Assembly: GCA_016934015.1 (NCBI GenBank)
Contig: JAFGTQ010000020.1
Span: 1-35,364, forward strand
Source: Acholeplasmataceae bacterium
GTDB lineage: Bacteria; Bacillota_I; Bacilli_A; Acholeplasmatales; Acholeplasmataceae
Reading direction: 5' to 3'
Length of the DNA stretch: 35,364 nucleotides
Position numbers and translations under genes: made by a program. Positions within the stretch are counted from its first letter, which is position 1, and each line of letters opens with the position of its first letter. The notes beneath the pieces are model-generated. The model was not told the DNA's origin and did no database searches. It saw only the letters and a list, made by a program, of their open reading frames with translations. Positions 1-6,680 of this stretch are shown here, in pieces.

Positions 1-840
1 AATAGCAGCGAATACAAAGTTGATGGTGAATTCTTAGCTTATGAAGCTCAAGTTCACACAAATGGTACAATGATGGTTACGACGGTGTCTGTAACTATAG
101 AAAAAGGTAAGATTGTTGACTTCAACATTGATGCACTTCAAAGTACAAAAGTTCAAAATGAAGAAACTCTAGCATGGACTTATACTTGGAATGCAAAGAC
201 TAAAAAGGAACTTGGCGATGACTACAACATGGTAGAATTCGGTGGAGCAATTTCTGAATGGTATGTTCAAGCCGAACTTATCGAAGCTTTCTGGTTAGAA
301 AATGGTGTTGATGCAGTGACTACGAATGCAGAAACTCATGTGATTGACAACGTTTCTGGTGTAACAATCAAAGATGGTGGTTACATTGCATTAGCTCAAG
401 AAGCTGTTCAACTTGCTAAAGAAGGTAAATTCCAATCAATTTACTGTTCAGGTACTAACCTATACAGTGCACACATGGTTGTTACAACAAAAGGTGAAAT
501 CGAATCATTAATGTTAGACACATTACAAATGAACCGTGCATCTACAACTTCTGGTACTTTTGAATGGAATGCTAAGACTAAGCAAGAATTAGGATTTGAA
601 TATAAGATGCATTATGGTGCTTCAGGTGCAGCAGACTTAACAGCATACCAAGCATGGTTAACTGCAAATAACAAGTTAGAATGGTTCCAACAAGCAAACT
701 TAATTACTGATGAAATCATTGAAAATGGTTGGAGTACAAGTGCAGCAGAAAACATTCCTGCAGGCGTTACAATCTCTACTGAAGATTATTTCGTAGTATT
801 AGCTGATTTATTTGCATTTGCTGGTAGTTCAGTTAAATAA
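1..840 (+). CDS. Repeat protein with FMN-binding-like domains (5' end outside window)
   Basis: The reading frame is open from base 1, so this is the C-terminal 279 residues of a longer protein. Two copies of a unit of about 125 residues are visible. Each has a beta-rich part (MVTTVSVTIEKGKI; MVVTTKGEIESLMLDTLQ), a W-N-A-K-T-K-x-E-L-G motif, and a helical part ending in SGVTI or AGVTIST. The layout and the last motif recall FMN-binding domains (PF04205), where S-G-A-T-x-S/T carries covalently bound flavin, but here Val replaces the Ala. A secreted or lipid-anchored location is likely for such proteins; the N-terminus that would show it is not in the window. No transmembrane segment is visible. 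A rho-independent terminator follows directly. The domain assignment is tentative; it could simply be a surface repeat protein. Confidence 0.6.
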   Translation, partial: NSSEYKVDGEFLAYEAQVHTNGTMMVTTVSVTIEKGKIVDFNIDALQSTKVQNEETLAWTYTWNAKTKKELGDDYNMVEFGGAISEWYVQAELIEAFWLENGVDAVTTNAETHVIDNVSGVTIKDGGYIALAQEAVQLAKEGKFQSIYCSGTNLYSAHMVVTTKGEIESLMLDTLQMNRASTTSGTFEWNAKTKQELGFEYKMHYGASGAADLTAYQAWLTANNKLEWFQQANLITDEIIENGWSTSAAENIPAGVTISTEDYFVVLADLFAFAGSSVK

Positions 841-856
841 TTAACTTTAAAAGATT

Positions 857-886
857 AAGGAACATCTCTGGATGTTCCTTTTTTTT
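857..886 (+). terminator. Intrinsic terminator of the repeat-protein gene
   Basis: A 10-bp perfect stem AAGGAACATC / GATGTTCCTT with loop TCTG is followed by a run of T, 17 bases after the stop codon. Confidence 0.93.
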
Positions 887-895
887 AATCAATAC

Positions 896-927
896 AAATA
901 AAAAGAGTTTATATCCATAAACTCTTT
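896..927 (-). terminator. Intrinsic terminator of the CNNM operon
   Basis: An 11-bp stem AAAGAGTTTAT / ATAAACTCTTT with a 4-base loop lies just past the stop of the minus-strand gene. The T-tract on the minus strand is interrupted (TTTATTTG). It lies back to back with the plus-strand terminator at 857-886. Confidence 0.8.
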
Positions 928-941
928 ATGTCTTCATTCAA

Positions 942-2201
942 TTAATCTTCAATCTCATCATCAGTAATTGGTATAACTTCAATCATAACCTCTAATACTT
1001 TTTTAGCATCAGCACTCATGATATCCACCAATAAATTGTGATATTTGAAGTGATCACCTATAGTTGGTATCTTACCTAATTCATCAGTAACCCAACCATT
1101 AACAGTAGAAACATCAAGTTCTTCATTAATACCAATTGTTTCAAACAAATCTTCTAAATCAGCATTTCCTTTAACCTTATAATGTGTATCATCAATTTTT
1201 ATGATTTGTTCGATAATCTCATCATGTTCATCCCAAATGTCACCAACAAGTTCTTCTAATATATCCTCCATAGAAACTACCCCTAATGTTCCACCATATT
1301 CATCTTTAACAATGGCTAAATGGGCTTTATGAGCTTTTAAAAGGTTTAATAGATGTGATACACGCATGTACTCTGTAACAAACACAGGAGGCTTAATAAT
1401 ATTTTCTAAAGGTTCTTTATCAATTAAGACTAAGTTGTAGAAATCTTTATGATTAATCGTTCCTATAACATGGTCTATATTTGTATCATAAATTGGTAAT
1501 CTAGAATATCCAGATTGTTTAAATGCTTTAATAATCGATTTTGTATCACTATTGACATCAACGGCAACCACATGAACTCTCGGCGTAAATATTTCTTCAA
1601 CAAGTAGGTCATCAAAATCAATGACACTACGAATAAGATTCCCTTCGTTTTCATTGATACCACCTTCTTGTTGTACCTCATGGACATAAGTCAACAATTC
1701 TTCTTCGGTAATCGTATCGTTATGATGAAATTTGAATGTCTTATTCATCAATCTTTGCCATAGACTAAATAAGTAGATGAATGGGAATAGTAACCATGTA
1801 AAGAAAATCAAAAATGGTGTTACAACAATTGCGTATCTTTCAGGAATTTTTTTAGCTAAGGTTTTTGGAGTGATTTCACCAAATATTAAAACTAAGGTTG
1901 TCATGACAGCTGTGGATAATGTTACCCCAATATTTCCAAAATTTCTGACGAAAAACACAGTTGCAATCGATGCGGATGTGATATTCACAATATTGTTACC
2001 AATTAAGATGGTTGTTAATAGTTTTTCAAATTTCAAAGATAAATGATAGGTTCTCTCCGCTCGCACATCACCTTTTTGGATCATGTGTTTGAGTTTAATC
2101 TGATTGATTGAGGAGAAAGCTGTTTCTGAAGACGAAAAAAATGCAGATAATAAAATCAATCCAATGAGAATAATGATTTGAGTAATGTCTAGTTGAGTCA
2201 T
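942..2201 (-). CDS. CNNM/CorC-HlyC family membrane protein with CBS pair (second gene)
   Basis: A 419-residue protein of the CNNM (DUF21)-CBS-CorC_HlyC family, linked to Mg2+ (and other divalent cation) export or Na+/Mg2+ exchange at the cell membrane. Domains: CNNM transmembrane domain at about 5-150 with SSSETA (23-28), a GNN motif (68-70) and GEITPK (108-113); two CBS modules at about 205-262 and 268-325, with FTPR at 205 and EYGGT at 301; and a CorC_HlyC domain at about 338-412. The residues expected around the cation site (Ser near 23-25, Asn70, Glu109) are kept here, unlike in the upstream paralogue. The start ATG overlaps the stop of that paralogue as ATGA, so the two are translationally coupled and probably act together. 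Annotations as 'hemolysin' for this family are historical. The transported ion is inferred from family only. Confidence 0.93.
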   Translation of the reverse strand: MTQLDITQIIILIGLILLSAFFSSSETAFSSINQIKLKHMIQKGDVRAERTYHLSLKFEKLLTTILIGNNIVNITSASIATVFFVRNFGNIGVTLSTAVMTTLVLIFGEITPKTLAKKIPERYAIVVTPFLIFFTWLLFPFIYLFSLWQRLMNKTFKFHHNDTITEEELLTYVHEVQQEGGINENEGNLIRSVIDFDDLLVEEIFTPRVHVVAVDVNSDTKSIIKAFKQSGYSRLPIYDTNIDHVIGTINHKDFYNLVLIDKEPLENIIKPPVFVTEYMRVSHLLNLLKAHKAHLAIVKDEYGGTLGVVSMEDILEELVGDIWDEHDEIIEQIIKIDDTHYKVKGNADLEDLFETIGINEELDVSTVNGWVTDELGKIPTIGDHFKYHNLLVDIMSADAKKVLEVMIEVIPITDDEIED

Positions 2202-3511
2202 AGGTCTTCATTTTCCTTATCTTGATCACTTGAAGGTTTCGTTATTCTGACACGTGATATCACTTTATCTTCAATCGATAAAACTTCAAATTTATATCCT
2301 TCATATACGATGACAACTTCTTCGTTTTCTTCTGGGAATCTTCCAAGTTGTCCTAATATAAAGCCACTAACGGTATCATAATCTTCAACCGGCAATCCAG
2401 CTTCAATAATATCTTCAACATCATGAATATTGGATAAGCCATCAACTTCAAATGTATGGTGATCGACTTGTTTAATTTCTTCCTCTTCATCATCATACTC
2501 ATCAAAAATATTACCAACGATTTCTTCGATTAAATCTTCAATCGTTACAATTCCAGCAGTCCCACCATATTCATCTAAAACGATAGCAATATGGTTTTTT
2601 TGTTTTTGCATTTCTCGAAATAGTTCACTAGTTTTCTTAGAATCCGGAACAAAGTATGGGGGTCTAAGTAAAGCCTTAACGGAGAATTTTTCTTCAGGGT
2701 TATCAATATATCTGAGTAAATCTTTGACGTGCACTGTTCCAATAATGTGATCAATATCACCATCATATACAGGAAATCTTGTAAACTGTTCAGCTCTAAC
2801 ATAATCTAAAACCTGTTTTTTTGTTGATTTCACACTGATTGCTGCAACTTCTGTTCGATGTGTCATCACTTCATCAACAGTGGTATCACCAAATTCGAAT
2901 ATATTTTGAATCATTTCTGATTCTTCTTCATCAATATCACCGGTTTTACTACTTGCTTCAACGATGGTCATAATTTCTTCTTCAGTCACTTTTCGGTCTC
3001 CTTCATTTGGATGAAGTCCAAAAAGTCTACCAAAAACAGACGATAGATAATTAATAACCCAGTATAGTGGTTTAAATAATTGAATCCAGAATGAAACAAA
3101 CCCAATGGTTTGATAAATGACTCGACTTGGGTATTTATTGGCCAATCTTTTTGGAATTAAATGACCAAATACCATATGTAAAATGAGTAAAATAAGTGAA
3201 ATAATAATAAATGAGATAACATTCAAGTATACATTATTATCGGCATTAAGCCATAACCTGACATCATTTTGAAAAGTGTCTAGTGCGATACCTCCGTTAA
3301 CTAAGATGATTAATGTCAAAATCATATGAATCGTTACGGTAAATATCTTTTCATTTTGTTGATATGCTAATACTCGTTTTGCACGTTTATTACCATCTTC
3401 TGCGTCGCTTTCAACTTTGTTGTCCGAAATAGCGACAATTGCTGTCCCTGAGGCGTTTAAAATCGCATAAATGATGATTAATAATGCCATAGAAATTAAT
3501 GGGATTGTCAT
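2198..3511 (-). CDS. CNNM/CorC-HlyC family membrane protein with CBS pair (first gene, divergent paralogue)
   Basis: A 437-residue paralogue of the next gene with the same order: CNNM domain (about 1-165), CBS pair (about 215-275 and 281-340, EYGGT at 314-318), CorC_HlyC (about 346-420), then a charged tail. The start is fixed by GGAGGTGA, nine bases ahead of the ATG. Within the CNNM domain the usual E of S-E-T-A is absent (SGTAIVA at 21-27) and G-E-x-x-P-K reads GHLIPK (116-121). It may therefore bind ions differently, or serve as a partner subunit to the intact paralogue; this is inference. It is first in the operon and is preceded by a leader with its own promoter, an upstream ORF whose stop overlaps this start, and a terminator-like hairpin. 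Confidence 0.92.
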   Translation of the reverse strand: MTIPLISMALLIIIYAILNASGTAIVAISDNKVESDAEDGNKRAKRVLAYQQNEKIFTVTIHMILTLIILVNGGIALDTFQNDVRLWLNADNNVYLNVISFIIISLILLILHMVFGHLIPKRLANKYPSRVIYQTIGFVSFWIQLFKPLYWVINYLSSVFGRLFGLHPNEGDRKVTEEEIMTIVEASSKTGDIDEEESEMIQNIFEFGDTTVDEVMTHRTEVAAISVKSTKKQVLDYVRAEQFTRFPVYDGDIDHIIGTVHVKDLLRYIDNPEEKFSVKALLRPPYFVPDSKKTSELFREMQKQKNHIAIVLDEYGGTAGIVTIEDLIEEIVGNIFDEYDDEEEEIKQVDHHTFEVDGLSNIHDVEDIIEAGLPVEDYDTVSGFILGQLGRFPEENEEVVIVYEGYKFEVLSIEDKVISRVRITKPSSDQDKENEDL

Positions 3512-3621
3512 TTAATGTCACCTCCAAGATAACAAAAAAAGACACATAAAAAACGAGAAGCTTTAATGTCTTTAGGTAACGGTATGTTGGGATCTTCGAT
3601 CCTACTGCTTGATTCTTCCAT
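3508..3621 (-). CDS. Candidate 37-aa leader peptide of the CNNM operon (upstream ORF)
   Basis: This ORF is too short for routine gene calling. It starts at the first ATG of the predicted CNNM transcript, 14 bases after a GGAGG (3636-3640), and its TGA overlaps the ATG of the first CNNM gene (ATGA). The peptide begins MEESSSRIEDPNIPLPKD, acidic and proline-rich, then becomes hydrophobic with Cys (FLCVFFCY), and ends GGDIK. Enterobacterial MgtL, an Mg2+-sensing leader peptide, also has an early acidic D-P-x-P-x-P-type stretch that destabilises the ribosome at low Mg2+. By analogy this could be a sensor ORF, although MgtL controls an importer and this would control CNNM proteins. The SD-to-ATG distance is long, so translation is unproven. 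No function is claimed beyond candidate regulatory peptide. Confidence 0.45.
   Translation of the reverse strand: MEESSSRIEDPNIPLPKDIKASRFLCVFFCYLGGDIK
3532..3573 (-). terminator. Possible attenuator hairpin in the CNNM leader
   Basis: On the minus strand AAAGACA (3573-3567) can pair with TGTCTTT (3544-3538) and the latter runs into a tract of seven T, just upstream of the GGAGG of the first CNNM gene. The inner part of the stem is AU-rich with bulges, so it is weak. It lies inside the upstream ORF, as expected for a translation-coupled attenuator. Confidence 0.4.
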
Positions 3622-3660
3622 GTTAATGCTTATGTCCTCCACAATTAAATTGCTGATATC

Positions 3661-3689
3661 ATCATACAATAGAAACCCTAAAAAGTCAA
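3661..3689 (-). promoter_or_regulatory. Promoter of the CNNM operon
   Basis: TTGACT (3689-3684), 17-base spacer, TATGAT (3666-3661). The predicted transcript starts near 3654 and carries about 140 bases of leader before the first CNNM gene. Confidence 0.8.
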
Positions 3690-3723
3690 GTTGGCCTATC
3701 TTTCAGATAGCCTTTTAACATGC

Positions 3724-3752
3724 TTGAGTATTCACATAAACTATGATAGAAT
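3724..3752 (+). promoter_or_regulatory. Promoter of the yybP-ykoY riboswitch/antiporter transcript
   Basis: TTGAGT (3724-3729), 17-base spacer, TAGAAT (3747-3752); the predicted start near 3758 falls at the 5' edge of the aptamer. It diverges from the CNNM promoter, with the two -35 boxes 34 bases apart. Confidence 0.65.
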
Positions 3753-3756
3753 ATCA

Positions 3757-3842
3757 AGGAAGGGGAGTAGTTTCTCTAAATTAGTCGTCAATACGGTGTA
3801 ATAACCCGGTTAATTTCAAGGATTCCTTGTAACGAGACCTTC
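3757..3842 (+). ncRNA. yybP-ykoY (Mn2+) riboswitch aptamer
   Basis: The two hallmark strands of the family are present: AAGGGGAGTAG at the 5' side (3760-3770, counting the leading AA) and TTGTAACGAGACCTTC at the 3' side. The base helix P1 forms between GAAGG (3759-3763) and CCTTC (3838-3842). The family senses Mn2+ (established for several members). The ACC of the P1 3' strand is also the foot of the following terminator, so aptamer and terminator exclude each other. This fits an ON switch in which bound metal allows read-through into the cation antiporter. Confidence 0.92.
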
Positions 3843-3876
3843 AAGATTTTTAATCTTGATGGTTTTTATTTTATTT
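3837..3876 (+). terminator. Expression-platform terminator of the yybP-ykoY riboswitch
   Basis: ACCTTCAAGATT (3837-3848) pairs with AATCTTGATGGT (3852-3863) with one T-T mismatch and a 3-base loop, followed by TTTTATTTTATTT. It uses the 3' strand of riboswitch helix P1. Confidence 0.88.
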
Positions 3877-3912
3877 AAAACAATCAGATTAAACAACACA
3901 AAGGAGCAACTC

Positions 3913-4902
3913 ATGGATATTTTATTGTATGTTATATTACTTCTTGTTGGTTTTGTCTTTTTAATTAAAGGAGCGGATTTTTTCGTTGTATCATCAAGTT
4001 CAATCGCTCATAAATTCAATGTATCACCTTTAGTCATTGGGTTAACACTTGTTGCCTTTGGTACATCACTTCCTGAACTTGCTGTAAGTTTTGCGGCTGC
4101 CTTATCCGTTCAACCTGGTCAAACTGCAGATATTGCTATGGGAAACATCATCGGTTCTAATATTGCGAACTTGACACTGATTTTAGGTGCGAGTGCCGTA
4201 GCTTTACCAATAATTGTGAAGAAGAGCATGAGTAGAAAAGAGTTCCCATTTTTAATTGGAATGACCGTACTTATAGCAATCTTAGGTTTCTTCTTTCAAG
4301 CGGATGCTCAAATTGTTTGGTGGGAAGCTTTAATTCTATTGATTGTTTTCGCTTATTACATGTATTTGATGTTAACTGGTGAAAAAGAAATACCGACTGA
4401 AGAAATTAAGGTAATCGATATGAAGAAAGCGATTCTTCTATTATTTATTGGGATTGCTGGCGTTTCCATTGGTGGCACTATGGTCACGAGAGGTGCAGAA
4501 TACATCGCAATTAACGGTTTAGTAACTTTTGCTGGGATGAGCATCACCAAAGCTACCACACTTGTTGGATTAAGTGTCGTTGCACTTGGAACTTCACTAC
4601 CTGAACTTGTAACTTCAGTTGTAGCTGCAAAAAAAGGCGAAAGTGAAATCGCCTTAGGAAATGTTGTTGGATCCAATGTATTTAATACACTCTTCATTGT
4701 GGGTTTATCTGGAATTGTCACACCATTAGGGTTAAACGGTGATGTTTTAATTGACATGATCATATTAATTGCTATCACGTCAGTTATGATCATCTTTTCA
4801 ATTTCAAAGAACAAGATTACAAAGGTTGAAGGGTGGATACTACTTACTATTTATATCTTCTATATCACTTATATAATCTTTCGTGCATTAGGTCATTTTT
4901 AA
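3913..4902 (+). CDS. Ca2+/cation antiporter, YrbG-type (CaCA family)
   Basis: A 329-residue polytopic membrane protein with the duplicated CaCA architecture: alpha-repeat 1 with GTSLPEL (50-56) and GNIIGSN (77-83), and alpha-repeat 2 with GTSLPEL (226-232) and GNVVGSN (249-255), whose acidic residues bind the cation. The start is the ATG at 3913, preceded by AAGGAG seven bases away. An upstream in-frame TTG/ATG at 3856 lies inside the riboswitch terminator and is rejected. Members of this family exchange Na+ or H+ for Ca2+. Control by a Mn2+-type riboswitch suggests that the physiological substrate here is, or includes, Mn2+; that is inference. The stop codon shares TTAA with the stop of the convergent hydrolase gene. 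Confidence 0.93.
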   Translation: MDILLYVILLLVGFVFLIKGADFFVVSSSSIAHKFNVSPLVIGLTLVAFGTSLPELAVSFAAALSVQPGQTADIAMGNIIGSNIANLTLILGASAVALPIIVKKSMSRKEFPFLIGMTVLIAILGFFFQADAQIVWWEALILLIVFAYYMYLMLTGEKEIPTEEIKVIDMKKAILLLFIGIAGVSIGGTMVTRGAEYIAINGLVTFAGMSITKATTLVGLSVVALGTSLPELVTSVVAAKKGESEIALGNVVGSNVFNTLFIVGLSGIVTPLGLNGDVLIDMIILIAITSVMIIFSISKNKITKVEGWILLTIYIFYITYIIFRALGHF

Positions 4903-5555
4903 TCAAAAAAATTAAGTAAATCATTAATGAAAGTTCGATGATTATTCAGATGACTTCCATGATCTAAACCTGGATAAATTTTAAGTGCTCCATACTTAAG
5001 ATTTGAGATAATTGATTTTGTATGACTTCTTGTAATTAAATCATACTCACCAAGCGTGAGTAAAACAGGAATTTGAATTTTATTTAAGTCTTTATCTTGG
5101 ATGTTTGGTTGATCCATCATCATTTTGAGATAAGGGCTTTTATTTTTTTCATATGTCTCAATGATCTCTTTCATAAGATTTTTCTTTAATCCTGAAGGAT
5201 GAACATTAACGCCTGAAACCATGAGTTTTTTCACCATTTGAGGGTACATGTACGAAAGCATGAATCCAATAATTCCGCCATCGCTATATCCATAAAAATA
5301 TACAGATCCTAAATTTAACTTTTCGATGTATGAAGCTATATCTTCCGTCATCGTTTTAAATGTAAAGTCTTCAGTTTTCTCACTATCACCATGGTTTCGT
5401 GAATCAATTAAATGAACTTCATATTTTTTGGATAATTCATCTTTAATCATATCAAAAATATGGTAATTTTCTTGATTACCATGTAGTAAAATCAAAGGCT
5501 TTCCGTGTCCAATGATTTCATGATTCAACGTAATTCTATTCACATTAATTTTCAT
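4899..5555 (-). CDS. Alpha/beta hydrolase
   Basis: A 218-residue single-domain alpha/beta hydrolase. The oxyanion-hole motif LLHGN is at 23-27. The nucleophile elbow GYSDG places Ser91, and Asp172 (GEYD) and His199 (LDHGS) complete a plausible catalytic triad. The lid is short. No signal peptide is seen, so it is probably cytosolic. The substrate cannot be told from sequence; esterases, lipases and prolyl-peptidase-like enzymes share this fold. GGGAGGAAAG lies just ahead of the ATG and immediately after the rnpB terminator, so the gene either depends on rnpB read-through or on a promoter that I do not see. Confidence 0.88.
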   Translation of the reverse strand: MKINVNRITLNHEIIGHGKPLILLHGNQENYHIFDMIKDELSKKYEVHLIDSRNHGDSEKTEDFTFKTMTEDIASYIEKLNLGSVYFYGYSDGGIIGFMLSYMYPQMVKKLMVSGVNVHPSGLKKNLMKEIIETYEKNKSPYLKMMMDQPNIQDKDLNKIQIPVLLTLGEYDLITRSHTKSIISNLKYGALKIYPGLDHGSHLNNHRTFINDLLNFFD

Positions 5556-5569
5556 CTTTCCTCCCTAGC

Positions 5570-5590
5570 AAAAAGGCCCATAAGGGCCTT
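5570..5590 (-). terminator. Intrinsic terminator of rnpB
   Basis: AAGGCCC / GGGCCTT with loop TTAT, then TTTG, directly after the P1 3' strand of the RNase P RNA. Confidence 0.9.
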
Positions 5591-5593
5591 AAA

Positions 5594-5937
5594 GTGTCAT
5601 CGTGCATAAGCCATGTTCTGTTCCCTTAAAAAGGGTGTGACCATTTATCTCTACATTAAGTAGCATGTGTTTACTTCAATTCGTATTCACATGTGCCCCT
5701 ACCAAAATTTGGGTTTCTAGCTTGAGGGGTTTACCGCGTTTCATCAATCAATTTCTTGATTGCTCGTCTCTGTGGCACATTAAGTCTAGGCCATAGTTTC
5801 CCTTAGGCCATCAAACGCCGTTACGATACATCGTACCCTAAGTTATTTTTTCCTTAGGCACAAACACTACATCCATCTCAGGATGTGCTAGCATGGACTT
5901 TCCTAACCGTTAAGGCTCGGTCACCTTCCAACGACAT
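5594..5937 (-). ncRNA. rnpB: RNase P RNA, type B
   Basis: Catalytic RNA that matures tRNA 5' ends. Read on the minus strand it holds the conserved GGAAAGTCCATGC near the 5' end, TAGTGTTTGTGCCTA, GCGGTAAACCCCTC, GAAACCCAAATTTTGGTAGG and ACAGAACATGGCTTA near the 3' end. The P15-region strings match the Bacillus subtilis type B RNA almost word for word. Helix P1 closes between TGTCGTTG (5936-5929) and CGATGACA (5602-5595). The length of about 344 bases is a little short for type B. A consensus promoter and a terminator frame it. Confidence 0.96.
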
Positions 5938-5942
5938 GTTAA

Positions 5943-5971
5943 ATTATAACATGAAACTATTCGTTTGACAA
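5943..5971 (-). promoter_or_regulatory. rnpB promoter
   Basis: TTGTCA (5971-5966), 17-base spacer, TATAAT (5948-5943); the -35 box lies in the last codons of rplY. The predicted start at about 5936 matches the first base of helix P1. Confidence 0.88.
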
Positions 5972-6556
5972 TGATTCTTCATTTTCAGTTTCAGCCATCA
6001 CAGGAGCTTTTTCTTCAGTTTCTTCTTCATGAGCTTTAGCTTCCTTAATGATGACAATCGTTTGATTCAAATCTTCTTTAATTTCTAAGCCTTCGAGATT
6101 TAAATCACTTAATTTCTTTTCATCATGTAATTCCATCTTTGAAACGTCAACAACTAATTTTGCATGTCCACCGACTGGTGAATAAGTTGCTAAAATTTCA
6201 TGTTTGAGAAGTTCAGCAAAGATATGTTGATTGTAAAATACTTCTTGTCCAACCATTTCAATTGGAACCATACCTGTGACAAGTTCTTTTTCAGTCACAC
6301 GGTGCAAATCAAAGTGAATGATTTCGTGTGGTTTCAAAATGTTCGATTGGACTGCTTTAAAATAAACATGATGATACTTATCATCTAATCTTACTTTAAA
6401 CGTCTCAGTTCTTCCATATTCTTTTAGAGCAGATAAAACATCATTCAAATCTGCTTGAATAGAGATGGAGTCAATCGAACGACCATACATTACTCCTGGC
6501 ACCTGGTGTGCCGCACGTACCACTCTTAGTGGTTCTGTTCTTAATGTTACTTTCAT
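5957..6556 (-). CDS. rplY: 50S ribosomal protein bL25, long (Ctc/TL5) form
   Basis: A 199-residue 5S-rRNA-binding ribosomal protein of the long Ctc type. The N-terminal L25 domain (about 1-88) contains PGVMYGR and the VHFDLHRV-like segment. A beta-rich TL5 C-terminal domain (about 90-175) is followed by an acidic tail rich in Glu. The start is set at the ATG at 6556, preceded by GGAGG eight bases away; the in-frame ATG at 6571 overlaps that SD and is rejected. It has its own extended -10 promoter and follows the pnp terminator. The rnpB promoter begins inside its 3' end. Confidence 0.94.
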   Translation of the reverse strand: MKVTLRTEPLRVVRAAHQVPGVMYGRSIDSISIQADLNDVLSALKEYGRTETFKVRLDDKYHHVYFKAVQSNILKPHEIIHFDLHRVTEKELVTGMVPIEMVGQEVFYNQHIFAELLKHEILATYSPVGGHAKLVVDVSKMELHDEKKLSDLNLEGLEIKEDLNQTIVIIKEAKAHEEETEEKAPVMAETENEESLSNE

Positions 6557-6579
6557 TTCTATAACCTCCATTTGACTTA

Positions 6580-6588
6580 ATTATACCA
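6580..6588 (-). promoter_or_regulatory. Extended -10 promoter of rplY
   Basis: TGGTATAAT on the minus strand; no good -35 box is visible. Confidence 0.6.
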
Positions 6589-6651
6589 CAAATGAAGAAT
6601 ATGACGTTATTTAAAGCATTTATACAGGCATAAAGACTGCTTAAATGGCAT

Positions 6652-6674
6652 AAAAAAAGAGGCTATGCCTCTTT
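6652..6674 (-). terminator. Intrinsic terminator of pnp
   Basis: AAAGAGGC / GCCTCTTT with a 3-base loop and a following T-run, seven bases after the pnp stop codon. Confidence 0.92.
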
Positions 6675-6680
6675 AATCAT

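Noticed and set aside
2198-2201. Use of TGA as Trp (Mycoplasma code)
   Set aside because: TGA ends several genes exactly at coupled starts (2198, 18827, 23011) and TGG serves for Trp throughout.
3512-3660. M-box (ykoK) Mg2+ riboswitch ahead of the CNNM genes
   Set aside because: None of the M-box conserved strings is present on the minus strand; the leader instead holds a short ORF and a hairpin.
3693-3713. Hairpin GGCCTATC/GATAGCC as a terminator
   Set aside because: The T-tract is short (TTTT) on the plus strand, no plus-strand gene ends there, and on the minus strand it lies upstream of the CNNM promoter; its role is unclear.
3856-3912. N-terminal extension of the Ca2+/cation antiporter
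   Set aside because: The extra codons lie in the riboswitch terminator; AAGGAG ahead of the ATG at 3913 gives the natural start.
4356-4814. 152-codon ORF on the minus strand
   Set aside because: It is antisense to the antiporter, lacks an SD, and its composition mirrors the membrane helices of the real gene.
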